From assembly GCA_946902985.2 (NCBI GenBank), contig OX336398.1, positions 234,132,556 to 234,196,555 on the forward strand: a stretch of DNA of 64,000 nt, given 5' to 3'. The translations under genes were made by a program, and so were the position numbers. The stretch's first letter is position 1, and each line of letters begins with the position of its first letter. The stretch comes from Meconema thalassinum. Lineage: Eukaryota; Arthropoda; Insecta; Orthoptera; Tettigoniidae. Below the pieces are notes generated by a model. That model ran no database searches. It was given only the letters and a program-made list of their open reading frames with translations, and was not told the DNA's origin. This document shows, piece after piece, positions 22,645 through 32,400 of the stretch.

Positions 22645-22980
22645 ATGGCGACTAGGGAGCAGAACGTTCTTTGTGTTTTACAGTTTGCAAGGACTGAATC
22701 TGCAGTTGCAGTGCATTCCGTATTACGTTCCGATGAGAGAGCTTGTTTCGCATGGCCTCCTCATTCACCTGATCTGACGCCATGCAATTTTTACCTTTGG
22801 GGGTTCATAAAGGATGATGTGTATGTGCCTTCGCTACCAGCTGACCTAACTGACTTAAGAAACAGGATTGGAGCAGTTGTTGCAACAATTACTCCAGAGG
22901 CACTGAGCAAGGTTTGGGACGAACTCGGCTATCGACGCGATGTGTGCCGTGTGACGAATGGTGCTCAAATTGATCACTGA
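22645..22980 (+). pseudogene. Deleted transposase, 111-aa in-frame fusion of DUF4817 start and DDE end
   Basis: From ATG at 22645: an N-terminal helix-turn-helix start (MATREQNVLCVLQFARTES) is followed within 35 residues by the distal catalytic region (WPPHSPDLTPCNFYLWGF). The C-terminus holds RDVCRVTNGAQIDH and a stop. A full-length member is usually around 350-400 aa, so most of the middle, including the first catalytic aspartate, is gone. The deletion keeps the frame. Protein from it could not catalyse transposition. Confidence 0.75.
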
Positions 22981-23114
22981 CTTGTAGGACAAACTGTTTG
23001 AGTTGCTCTAGCATTTGATGTGTTATTTATGATTGTGAGTTAACTGTAATAAATACTACAAAGCCATCAAACCCCGATATTCATTTTGATACACCCTGTA
23101 ATTGATTTTGCTGC

Positions 23115-23190
23115 TTTTTAGTCGGTCAACACGATTGTGTCCAATAAATAAGGCGGGGTATAAGTTATAAATGACATCGTCATCTTAGCC
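23115..23190 (-). repeat. Interspersed repeat L, inverted copy
   Basis: TAGTCGGTCAACACGATTGT is the complement of the L block at 24085-24110. The similarity runs about 65 bp. The two copies flank the LINE fragment at 23245-23935. Confidence 0.6.
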
Positions 23191-23244
23191 GACACAAGAG
23201 GATTTGAATAAGTTTTTAATGATATGGATTCTGTCTTGAAGAGA

Positions 23245-23935
23245 GAATAATTTTATTGTAAAACAAAAATATTGGAATGCAGTCGAAATAAATCAGGAAC
23301 CTCTATGGACATCGAATTGGCAGGTTAAAAGCTAAAGGAAGTAGGGGACTTTTCTTACTTAGGAAGCAAAATTACCAGTGATGGACGGAGCAAAGAGGAT
23401 TTAAAAAGTAGGTTAGCTCAGGCATGGAAAGCATTTCTACAGAAAAGGAATCTGTTGACATCGAATATAAGTTAGATTTAGGTATTACTAAGTCATTTTT
23501 GATAGCCTTTGTCTGGAGCGTGGCGCTCTATGGAAGTTAAATTTGGACTATTGGTGCAGCAGAAAAGAGGAGAATTGAAGCATTTGAAATGTGGTGTTAC
23601 AGGAGAATGATGCAGATCAGATGGGTGGATAGGGTTACCAATGAAGAGGAATTAAGACGAGTGGGAGAGGAGAGATGTTTCTGGAGACTGGTAATGAAGA
23701 GAAGAGATAGGTTGGTACGACATATACTAAGACACCCAGGAATAGCAAGCTTAGTTATGGAAGGAAGGGTTGAAGATGAGAACAGTAGGGGTAGACCAAG
23801 GTTGGAATATGTTAAATAGATTGCCTCGAAAGTAGGGTGTGGTAGCTATGTAGAGATGACATGATTAGATCAGGCAGGACATAGAAGCACGGACAGCTGC
23901 ATCAAACCAGTCGAATTTCTGAAGACTCAAACAAC
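23245..23935 (+). pseudogene. LINE ORF2 C-terminal fragment with (CAA)n end
   Basis: Plus-strand translation, in shifting frames, reads LGSKITSDGRSKEDLKSRLA, then VWSVALYGS, then AEKRRIEAFEMWCYRRMMQI and RRDRLVRHILRHPG, ending RGRPRLEYVK. This is the post-RT C-terminal region of a very common insect non-LTR retrotransposon. The end has a short CAACAACAA tail. Frameshifts and stops show it is dead. The 76-aa frame at 23589-23819 is its best-preserved piece. Confidence 0.8.
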
Positions 23936-24039
23936 AACAAGCATAGTCCTGAAAAAAAAAAACATGTATTAGTTAGTTATGACACTTAAATGGGCAATTT
24001 AATGTGAAAACTAACTAATACATGTAATTTTTTCCAGAA

Positions 24040-24170
24040 GTGTCTTAACATATTTATAACTTGTACCCCACCCGATTCATTGAGCACAATCGTGTTGACC
24101 GACTGAAAAGCACCAATAGACAATTTGTATTGGCAACACTGAAAAATTAATGGCTTCCAATTTGCACATG
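24040..24170 (+). repeat. Interspersed repeat L
   Basis: Contains CACAATCGTGTTGACCGACT, GAAAAGCACC and GGCAACACTGAAAAATTAATGG, matching 6420-6530 and the inverted copy at 23115-23190. Confidence 0.6.
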
Positions 24171-24182
24171 TATTTTTACTCC

Positions 24183-24183
24183 T

Positions 24184-24243
<60 letters not shown>

Positions 24244-24272
24244 GTAATAATAATAATAACAATAATAATAAC
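24183..24272. repeat. (TAA)n microsatellite
   Basis: About 90 bp of TAA repeats with a few interruptions. It produces the long poly-Leu and poly-Tyr minus-strand frames here, which are not genes. Confidence 0.95.
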
Positions 24273-24289
24273 TCACAGATACCGTACGG

Positions 24290-25225
24290 AAGAGAAGATT
24301 GAAGTTCTATGGACACTCTACGAGAATGAGCGATAGTCGATTTACGATGAAAATCTTTAATTATATCACCAAGATAATAGCGACTACAAAATGGGTAGAT
24401 GAAATAAGAAAGGATATGGAGGAAGTTGAGGTCAGTCTGGAATATAGAGGTGTTTTGAGTCACGAATGATGCATACAAGGGGTTCCAGGAAAAGCAAAGA
24501 AGAGCCAAGAACATCTGGTCCGAAGAAAGGAAGAGAATCCACAGTGAAAGAATGAAGAATTTCTGGGAGCATAAAAAAGGACTAATCAGCAAGTCAATTG
24601 TTTCCCGTGGTCCAAAGTAGGCCAAAATCGAACAAAGAATAATAATAATAATACGTCCTATATGAATCTGAACCCATAATTTTAGGAGGCCATTCAAAAA
24701 TTTGAGACATTGAAAAACAAGAACGCAATATTCCTAGAAAACTATTCGCCTCTAGACAAGAAAATGTAATTTGGATCAAGTTACTGCCTGCAAACCTCTA
24801 TAGTCAGATTTTTGGGCACATATTTGAAAATCTTGAGTTTGTTCTGAAGGAATTTGGTTGGAAAGGAAAGCTCAGGAGCTTTATCGGCGTTTGGAGAAAA
24901 TCTCAGACATAATCTGGAAAATGGGTTTGAAATTTTATGAGCATATTCTCAGAATGAGTGATCACAGGTTGATTTAAAGAATTCAAAATCTTACTCTCTC
25001 AATGAAAGCCAGGAACAAGTGGCTGCTTGAAGTTGGAAAACACCTTCAGGAAATAGACATGTCAAGTGATATGGCACTGAACTAGTTTACAATCATCAAT
25101 TTCCAGACCACACAGACGTTATAACCAACAGAACCTGGACGGAGGAGCGTAGAAAGTGCCGTAGAGTGAAGATGAGGAGATTTTGAAAATAAGATCAGCG
25201 CTCCTTAGACGGGAACAACGAAGAA
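24290..25225 (+). pseudogene. Decayed LINE ORF2 C-terminal region
   Basis: Plus-strand pieces read DTVRKRRLKFYGHSTRMSDS, then SEERKRIHSERMKNFWEHKK near 24517. A second diverged copy of the latter (TWTEERRKCRRVKMRRF) lies near 25135. These are hallmark C-terminal segments of the same LINE type as 29350-30290. Many stops. The presence of two ends suggests two overlapping insertions or an internal duplication. Confidence 0.6.
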
Positions 25226-25238
25226 AAGTCTATATATA

Positions 25239-26092
25239 AGGTGCGTTCAAAAAGTAACGAGCCGGAGGCATAATTACAGAAACCAGTACCTGTATGTTAG
25301 AAGTATTGGCCCTGTCTGTTGAGGCACTTGTCCCACTGTTACACGAGGCGGTGAATGGTTGTCTCATAAAATTCCCTGGGCTGTGATGTGAACCAATTCC
25401 GCACGTACAGCTGAACGTCCAAGGTGTATCGTTGACCCCACAGAGCCCTTTTCAGGGGACCAAACATGGCGTAATCACAGGGAGAGAGGTCTGGACTGTA
25501 TGGAGTCTGGCCGAGAACCTCCCATTTGAATTTCTGCAGAAATGCCGCGACTGTGTTGGCCGTATGAGGTCGTGCATTGTCGTGGAGCGACCACGGTGGC
25601 TATGGCGTTCACTGTCACTCGGCGGTCCTGGGAATGAGTGCATCAACCAGCTGGACGTTGTCATCAGTAATCCAGGGAGGTGCCCCAGACCGGGCATCAT
25701 CGGCTAACGACACCCGTCCTTCCCTGAAGCGCTTGTGCCACGCCTTGACCCTTGCAAGGGACATGCAGTGTTCGCCGTACACTTGTGACATTCGGCGATG
25801 AATGTCCGTTTCCCCTACTCCTTCCGCTGTCAGAAACCGAAAAACACCTCTTTGCTCTTTGGTTGACGCCTCCATGTCACTGTTTGCTATGCGACTGTCA
25901 GCGTTGGATGATTGATGCATGCTGCTGCTCCCTTTTTATCGTCACGTGACGTGCACGCGTGCCCTCTAGTGACGGGCTGTGACATTCCACGCTCTGGTCG
26001 GAACCACACCTCGTTACACACGCCACGATTAGCCGATGTAGTCACCGGTTTGCGCATTCCAGCCTCTGGCTCGTTACTTTTTGAACGCACCT
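25239..26092 (-). mobile_element. Mariner element, 854 bp, internally deleted
   Basis: The termini are inverted copies beginning AGGTGCGTTCAAAAAGTAAC and continuing GAGCC-GAGGC. They are flanked by TA (25237-25238, 26093-26094). Intact mariners are near 1.3 kb, so about a third is missing. The transposase remnant is on the minus strand. Confidence 0.9.
25297..25875 (-). pseudogene. Mariner transposase remnant
   Basis: From ATG at 25875: MEASTKEQRGVFRFLTAEGV opens the first helix-turn-helix, with VKAWHKRFREGR and DARSGAPP after it. Then a junction skips the central catalytic region (no first-aspartate motif). The C-terminal part resumes with LHDNARPHT, GQTPYSPDLS and FGPLKRALWG, ending CLNRQGQYF and a stop at 25297-25299. 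The two halves are in one phase but in-frame stops lie at 25615-25617 and near the C-terminus. It is not functional. Confidence 0.85.
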
Positions 26093-26099
26093 TATAATA

Positions 26100-26654
26100 A
26101 TAATAATTATTATTATTATTATTTTCTTTTAGGGAATGAGGAAAATCTTGCCTGAGACGCTTGTTGGAGTCCAAACTCCACAAGGATGTGTAGGATTCTT
26201 ACCCACTTAAAACCACACATCCTTCTCCCATGACGTGTGTCTCCGCTCTGGAACTGCTCTCGCATTACTTCAGGCCGGCGTCGTATTTGAAGTCTCTTAT
26301 GATTCTTCTTCTTCGTTCAGTTCTTCTTCACCATCCTGAGTGATCTCTGTCCTGATGGAGTCTACTGTTCGCTGACGATATGGATGTCTGCTCCAATCTT
26401 ATAGGTCATCTGTGTCAATAGGTCATTTGCAGTTTGACTCCTGTGCATATTTGCCTGAAGAATCTGCATCATTTCCCACTATTTTTGGCCTTTTCAAGAG
26501 CTTCATGAAACATGATGCACTCGCCTGAGCCAGAAACATGGTTTCGTTTCGCATCTACAACATCCTTGTCTGTACAAGGTATGAATCGTGGATTTACTTT
26601 GCAGCCTACTGCCTTATGGGCAGCTTCTCCGCACTTAAAGCAAAGCTTACTTCT
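26100..26654 (-). pseudogene. R1-like LINE, ORF1 end and ORF2 start joined to 3' tail
   Basis: Minus strand, 26654 to 26469: the end of ORF1 with a CCHC zinc knuckle (CFKCGEAAHKAVGC) and a stop. ORF2 begins at 26472 with MMQILQANMHRSQ, the N-terminus of an AP endonuclease, overlapping the ORF1 stop in the 4-base string ATGA. After 36 codons a TAG at 26362-26364 ends the frame. The sequence soon jumps to a 3'UTR-like part and a (TAA)n-type tail near 26100. Nearly all of ORF2 is deleted. The R1-type assignment rests on the overlap arrangement and endonuclease start. Confidence 0.65.
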
Positions 26655-26659
26655 GTATT

Positions 26660-27140
26660 ATTACTTATTATAATAATATTAGGAACAATAATAATGACCA
26701 AGTTCTGGTTCAGTCAAATCTTAAGGCCCTACTCTACGACTACGGACCAGACGGAGCCAATTATTGAGGTAACCAACAATAAGTAATTAAAGAAACTCTC
26801 GTCTTTAATATGCTGATATTCTTACTTCATCACGAGTCTCTCTCCAATTAGCAAGCCTTTCGCAAGATTTCTCAGCATAAATCTACCTCATCGACATGGC
26901 GCTGGCGTGGCGTCTTCTTTTGCCCAAATGTAATTAGCACGGTGCGCTATTGTGTCGAGTTGCTAGCGACTGGAGTTCCAAACAACAATAAACACACTTC
27001 GAGAATGTACGTAAAATACGAGCACAGTTACAAATAAAGTCGCAGCGGAATAAATAGTTTCATTACCCAACGAATTGTTCATTCACTAATTTATATTGAA
27101 CTCCTAAAGCGGCATTATCTGAGAATCAGGCGTAGAGCGT
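26660..27140. other. Unassigned stretch
   Basis: No gene recognised. It includes TGGCGCTGGCGTGGCGTC near 26895 but no other distinguishing structure. Confidence 0.35.
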
Positions 27141-27144
27141 TCAC

Positions 27145-28180
27145 CTCATCATCATCGTCATCATCATCAACATCATCATCATCATCATCAGTTTATATGC
27201 CTGATGGCAGGTTTCCTCATGGTCGGTCTCCCCACCTCACACGATCGAAAGCTTTTTCCAAATCTATGAATATTGAGCATACTTTTCTGTTTTCCTGTAT
27301 ATATCTTTCCCCGATTATCCATAACAAACCAATAGCATCCCTTGTTCTTACTCCTTTTCGAAATCCGTATTGCTCTTCAGCCATGAAACCATCCAATTCT
27401 CCATGCAATCTGCTTTGTATAGTTCGTAATAAAAATTTCCTGCATAAGATATTAAACTTCACACTTTTTCGTGTTTTTCTTCTTTTTAATTGGTATCATC
27501 ACTATTTCTTTGAAATAATTAGGCCTGTGCCTGTTTTATATATCTCATTGCACAACCTAATTATTTCTATTTTTCCTTCCTTTCCTATCGCCTTTATTAA
27601 TTCAATTTGTATATTATCACGTCCCGGAGCTTTATCATTCTTCATTTGTTTTATAGACTTCTCTATTTCACTTTCTTAAATGCTATATCCTAATTCTTTC
27701 TCTGTTACTGATTATTATTCTTCTAATACTAACTCTTTATCACCCGGTCTCTTATCCCATTCATATAGATCATCTATGTATTCTTTCCATCTATCCAATA
27801 TTACCTGGGGCTCACTTATTGTCCTCCCGTCCTTATTTTCTATTTCATAGGTAGTAATATTATTATGTTCTCTATAAATCAATGTATTTGCTTCTTTTTA
27901 CATTAAATCATATTTCCTTTTCTAATTTTTCTATTCCATTACACTTCATCTTATACCAATTTTATTTAGCTTTATCAGTCTCTCTTCTTAGTTCATTATT
28001 GAATCTTTTGTAAAACGTTCTCCCTTCTTCGGATTTCCATTTCCTCCTTTCTTCCATTTTGTAAACCGTTTCCTGAGTTATCCATTCTTTCCTTATTCTT
28101 TGCCTTTCCTTTTTACCTATCGTTTCTTTTGCTGCCTCTTTCAAACTATCTCCAACATTTTGATATCTCATTTACGCTGC
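27145..28180 (-). pseudogene. LINE ORF2 fragment, reverse transcriptase front half
   Basis: Minus strand from 28171: WITQETVYKMEERRKW and FYKRFNNELRRETDKAK (linker between endonuclease and RT). Next come ILDRWKEYIDDLYEWDK (about 27800) and KAPGRDNIQIELIK (about 27630). Then YGFRKGVRTRDAI and FIDLEKAFDRV (motif with the first catalytic Asp) at about 27230-27380. Just after this motif the sequence jumps to a (GAT)n tail (ATC repeats at 27147-27191 on plus). YxDD is therefore missing. Stops and frameshifts are present. Confidence 0.8.
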
Positions 28181-28400
28181 CTCAATGTTGGAAATTGCGC
28201 GCGCGATGTCCTCTATAAGGAGCGGATTTACGAAGGACGGGAAGGACCTCGCGTATGCCATTTCATACTGTGAATTCAGACAAATTAATTCGATATGGTT
28301 CACATGTTTAGTGATACCGTACATGTTGATGGTTTGAACAATGGCCGATAAATTGTCTCTGACAAATAAATCGCTTGAAATAATACTAAGGTACTTCGAA
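28172..28400. other. Unassigned stretch
   Basis: No gene or known repeat; a short GC alternation (GCGCGCGC) lies near 28198. Confidence 0.3.
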
Positions 28401-28403
28401 TAA

Positions 28404-28995
28404 TTGCGTAAAGGTTATGAATTTTAGAATGTCCTACAGATATACCTCGTGAGGATTCATACCTACAGTAAAATATGTACTAGGAGGGTTTGAATTTACC
28501 CCGACAATTCTGAAGGAGTTAAAGATTGCTCCTGAAGCACGCTTACTCCTAAACATCCGAAGGCAAATGTTGAAAATTTTCAGCTATGTCATCCGACGAG
28601 ATGGCATTGAGAAGTGTATTATCCAGGTAAAGTTGACGGTAAACGTCTGGACGAACCGGTACCTTGACCAGATAAAGAGTCTGACTAATCTGCCACTTCA
28701 GAAATTAATGCACACAGCACGAGACCGCGGTGTATGGTGGGGTATTGTTAACAGAATTGCGTGAAGGGTCACGACATTTGAAATCGAACTACGACCAAGA
28801 AGAAGAAGAAGAAGAAGAAGGTACTGTATTGGGTGTTATGAATATTATAATACCCTGTAGATATACTTTGTGAAGATTCAAATCTTCCGTTATGTAGGAT
28901 GGTTTGACTTCACCCCGACTACACTGTATTAGAAAGCGCTGTATATATACCTCGTAAGGATTCATATCTACTCTTGCCCTACAATTGTTTGACCT
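28404..28995. repeat. Direct repeats of about 60-100 bp split by a LINE fragment
   Basis: TATACCTCGTGAGGATTCAT at about 28441 recurs as TATACTTTGTGAAGATTCAA (about 28862) and TATACCTCGTAAGGATTCAT (about 28951). GGTTTGAATTTACCCCGAC and GGTTTGACTTCACCCCGAC follow the first two. This looks like an old tandem repeat with the LINE fragment inserted after the first unit. Confidence 0.6.
28506..28822 (+). pseudogene. LINE ORF2 C-terminal fragment with (GAA)n tail
   Basis: Reads IRRDGIEKCIIQVK, then NRYLDQIKSLTNLPLQKLMH, then RGVWWGIVNRIA and a stop. This is the extreme C-terminus of an insect LINE. It ends in GAAGAAGAAG repeats at 28799-28820. 5'-truncated. Confidence 0.75.
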
Positions 28996-29349
28996 TACTC
29001 TGTACTGAAAGACAATAGCACCGTAGTTTATTCTACTGAAATGTCCCCCCCCTCCCCCTCACTTGTCTGACCTGTGGTCTGGCCACCTCTATTGACATTT
29101 TATTCTTTTATTTCTCTCATCTCCTTCCTCCACTCCTCTCTCGATTCACACATTTCCCGTTCAGTATGAATTCAATCTCCTGCATTTCCATTTCTTGCCT
29201 GTGATGCTCCGTTGAGTCAGGATTGATTCTGTATTTGGAAAGGCATAACCGACGGGACGGGACGGGACCTAAGGGCTCGGCATTGTGGTTGCACTTCAAC
29301 ATTGGAGGGATGGAAGTTCAAGTGCAAATTAAATTGTAGGGCAGTTATC
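28823..29349. other. Unassigned stretch with repeat units
   Basis: Holds two of the direct-repeat units described at 28404-28995, a C-run at 29045-29058 and a GACGG/GACGGGACG micro-repeat near 29252. No gene. Confidence 0.4.
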
Positions 29350-30290
29350 AACTCAATTTTGTGAGTTTCCAATCTCCTGATCAATATTTCTTTTCTTCAT
29401 TCGGAATATTAATATTTCTTCTTCTTCTTCTTCGCCTTCGCCTTTTGAGACCGCATAGGAACACTTTAACCAACCTTTAGTTCGTCGACTTGTAGGAACT
29501 GTACGAGCTTTGCGGTCCTCCCAGTACTTCTTTATTTGTATTGATCGTCTTGCCCTTTCTTGGGTGGAAAATATTCTTGTAGGAATTTTCTTTCTTATGA
29601 GTGGAAAATGAAAAGTCATATTTTTAAGTGCTGTAGTTAAACTTTTCTTATTTGGAGAATCTTCTGTTCTTTTAAGTCCTCTCTGATTTCTTTTAACCAT
29701 CATCATCCAGTTGTTGTGTTTTCTAAAGCAAGATTGTACTGTGCTAGTTGTTTTAGAAGACGTGAATCTGGCATTCTCATGATGTGCCCAATGAATCCTA
29801 ATCTTTTCTTTCGCATGGTATCAGTAATGGGTTCTAGGTTGTTATAGACCATATTGTTAGGTATTATTCGCCATTGACCATCTTTTTTATATCCTTTATT
29901 GATACAAGTTCTTCCAATTTGCCTTTCGATCTTCTGTAAACTGTCGGTTTTAGAATGTTCATTTAGATGGAATAATGTCTCTGCTGCGTCTGCGTCTGTG
30001 GCTTCCGGTTTTATGACTGTATTGTAATGTTTAATTTTTGCATTCATCGATAAGCATTTCTTTTTGAAAGTTTCCCATGTTAATTTTGTGCCCTAGATAA
30101 CTTGTTGGTTCTTATTTGAATCGATGCTTTCTCATTAAAGTTGTTTGTTATTAACTCACCTAGATATTTGAATAGTGTTGCAATTTTAATTTTTGTACCA
30201 CTGAGTTGTATTTCCTTTAATGGTGTTGGTTCTTGTGGCATGATTTCTGTTATATTTATAATTTTCTTTATCTGAACGATTTTTATTTTC
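29350..30290 (-). pseudogene. LINE ORF2 C-terminal region (after the RT core)
   Basis: Minus strand: KYLGELITNNFNEKASI (about 30160), then a frame from 30047 with MNAKIKHYNTVIKPEA, IERQIGRTCINKGYKKDGQW and DTMRKKRLGFIGHIMRM. A frameshift at about 29705 leads to RARRSIQIKKYWEDRKART. It is the same LINE type as 24290-25225. No RT active site remains. Confidence 0.75.
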
Positions 30291-30508
30291 TGGTGTTTTA
30301 TTTAACAAGCAAATGCTGGGATAGAAGCTTCTTACTTTTAAACCGTTATCCCATTTCATTTTTTATTTAATTTCCCTTTATGACCTCGTTGTCGTAGTGG
30401 CTAGCATTCTTAGCTGTCACGAGGCTGAGTGTAACGCGAAACCAGGAGTATCATTATGTACACCGAGACTACAGAAGGTGGTGCGTAAATAGAAAATAAA
30501 TCAGCCTT
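30291..30508. other. Short unassigned stretch
   Basis: Includes CTCGTTGTCGTAGTGGCTAG (30386), which resembles a truncated tRNA-like SINE start, but too little follows to assign a family. Confidence 0.3.
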
Positions 30509-30519
30509 ATGTAACTAAA

Positions 30520-30749
30520 GCCAACGGCCTAGCCGTGTTGAAACACCGGATCCCATGGGAACTCCGCAGTTAAGCAACATTGGGCGCAGTCAGAACTTGG
30601 ATGGTATGCCGGCTCTAGGCACTGCGCGCTGTTGGCCAACATAAGGAGGAGCGGAAAGGCCCTGGCCACCCTACCGCAAGTAAACTCCGGCTGGGGGTAG
30701 CCTCTTCGGAGGCTCGGACCTGCCTTCGGGCAGAATACCAATTAATTTA
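30520..30749 (+). mobile_element. 5S rRNA-derived SINE (SINE3 type)
   Basis: The first 118 bp (30520-30637) are a diverged 5S rRNA: GCCAACGGCC at the start, GTTAAGCAACATTGGGCG (A-box region), CAGAACTTGGATGG (C-box region) and CTGTTGGCC at the end. A 110-bp body follows (GGCCACCCTACCGCAAG, CGGAGGCTCGGACCTGCC). ATGTAACTAAA is repeated exactly at 30509-30519 and 30750-30760 as an 11-bp TSD. The fused body plus TSD exclude a plain 5S gene. The minus frame here is a shadow. Confidence 0.9.
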
Positions 30750-30779
30750 ATGTAACTAAAATCAAATGTGTGATAATGT

Positions 30780-31100
30780 AACATCTAGGCTTACAGGATA
30801 GAGCCACGTTATGTATCGCTGATTGTTTCCCGACGTTTCGGCTGTCATTGCAGAAGCCTTAATCTTGGGTAGGTACAAGTTGGTGTCCGTACTTAAATAG
30901 ACGGTTATTGCCAGTCAAAGGTGCTTGCCCTGGATTGACGTCACGCTGCTCCCTGATTCGTCCACGCCCCTACCAGTCACGCGCTAAGAGAACTTTCCAA
31001 GTGTTGCTAAGTCTGAAATCATCATCGCGATTGGAATTATTGGGTTGCTTCACGACCTCTATTGCCTCTCTAATTAACCTGTTTTGATATCCACGAATTT
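30780..31100 (-). pseudogene. Penelope-like element 3' end (tentative)
   Basis: Minus-strand reading gives REAIEVVKQPNNSNRDDDFR and LSNTWKVLLARDW. This resembles the end of GIY-YIG-bearing Penelope-like proteins. It is followed by GACAGCCGAAACGTCGGGAA, a motif common in such elements' terminal repeats. Frames are broken. The remaining part up to 31320 is unclear. Confidence 0.5.
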
Positions 31101-31319
31101 ATAAGACCGAAACTGTTCCTCGTTAACCTGTTAGGTAATCTCTGCTCCCCTATTATATTCACATGGCCCCACCATCCGAGTCACCTAATACGAACAGCTT
31201 CATCCAACGTCACGTTCGTTTCAACGGAGACTGTCATTACATCCAGGTTATCGGCATGGACCAGACTGCTTACCTGATGTCAACGTAACTGAAGTCACAC
31301 AGCAAATAGGTTAATATGA

Positions 31320-31710
31320 ATTGTAATATTAATGGTATATTGGATTCCACGGCCAGTGAATTGAAGCTCAGCAATCTTTGTAGGTTTGTGCCGTGTCTTG
31401 TGTGGGGTTTCGCCTAGGACACCTGGTTGGCTCATCAGAGGGCTCTTGGTGTCCCAGCCCGGACCCCCACAGGAGTAGGGAACTGCGCACTACCTCCCTT
31501 TTTATAAAGCGCACCTGCTCCTTACTGCGAGAACTAAAAGCTCAAGCAGCCATAACCTCCCTATAAAGGCTTCCTAAAAGAAGGTATATTGGCTTTCACG
31601 GCCAGTGAATTAAAATTCAGACACCAAGGGCCCGCTGATGAGCCAGCTTGGTGCCCTAGGCAAAACCCCACACAAGACACGGCATAAACCTAGAAAGATA
31701 GGTGAGTATT
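31320..31710. repeat. Repeat K with internal inverted repeat
   Basis: TGTGCCGTGTCTTGTGTGGG through CATCAGAGGGCTCTTGGTGTC (31385-31455) has its complement at 31620-31690. GGTATATTGG...CACGGCCAGTGAATT occurs directly at 31332 and 31583. Other copies are at 34495-34735 and 46800-46945. No coding frame. Confidence 0.65.
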
Positions 31711-32169
31711 ATTAATGTTGTTATTATACGTCCAATACGCAAACAAGGCTAAACCGATCTGTTTAACGGAAGAATAGAGCTTTTACAACACTGCGCCGTA
31801 TGTTCTCCACTTTCAATAAGTGAATCTATCAATGTTAAAATTTCAAAGGGATAAGAACGTAGTCCGTAGAGGAATCAATGGATTGGCTTCACTGAAGAGT
31901 AATATTGAATTTCAAACAAGTGAAAATACGCTCTCTTTTCTTTGCAGTAAATGCAATTGCCATGGCAACGGGTTGGGCTTAGGAACGCTACAGCGCAGCG
32001 TCATTCAGAGCCGCGTTCTTTCTCGCGTCCTTTTCTTTTTATAAGACGCTAAGATGCTGCGTGCTTGGCTGGAGATAAAGTGTGCCTTAAGTGTGGTGGC
32101 AAAGAAGATAATGTCTAGTACGTGATCATAATATATGTATAAAAAACATTGAAGTGATAAATATATCTA
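31711..32169. other. Unassigned stretch
   Basis: No gene; the frame at 31820-32044 shows no family signature. Confidence 0.35.
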
Positions 32170-32400
32170 TACAAATAAAATAAAAACTCAGTTAACATGA
32201 GCCTCACATACCAAACAAGAGGTAGAACTGAAAATATATCTGTCCTTTACGAAACAAATCTAACTATTGTTAAGCATAATTTTCTCTATTTTATTCCTAA
32301 ATTTTACAATATCCTTCCTAAAGGCATAAAAGAACAGTTACTTAAATCTACAAATTTCATACGTAACGCAAATATATTCGTTCGGGAGATGAAAAAATAG
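32170..32400 (+). pseudogene. Possible LINE ORF C-terminus
   Basis: A 67-aa plus frame reads SLTYQTRGRTENISVLYETN, then FIPKFYNILPKGIKEQL, with stop at 32398. The pattern (TR...Y.TN...P..YN.LP..I) is typical of the tails of several insect LINE polyproteins. No other domain is left. Confidence 0.4.

Larger units (their letters stand above)
22023..23098 (+). mobile_element. Internally deleted mariner-type element carrying a SINE
   Basis: Inverted termini of about 50 bp start GGTGTATCAAAATGAATATC and include GGCTTTGTAGTATTTATT on both sides. TA flanks both ends (22021-22022 and 23099-23100). Without the inserted SINE A it is only about 590 bp. The remaining coding sequence joins the first and last parts of a DUF4817-type transposase. 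It is a non-autonomous deletion derivative. Confidence 0.8.

Noticed and set aside
24176..24697. 173-aa minus frame with a long poly-Leu stretch and the neighbouring poly-Tyr frame
   Set aside because: Both arise from translating the (TAA)n microsatellite and a decayed LINE.
30520..30637. Functional 5S rRNA gene
   Set aside because: Diverged from 5S, fused to a SINE body and flanked by a TSD; it is a retroposon.
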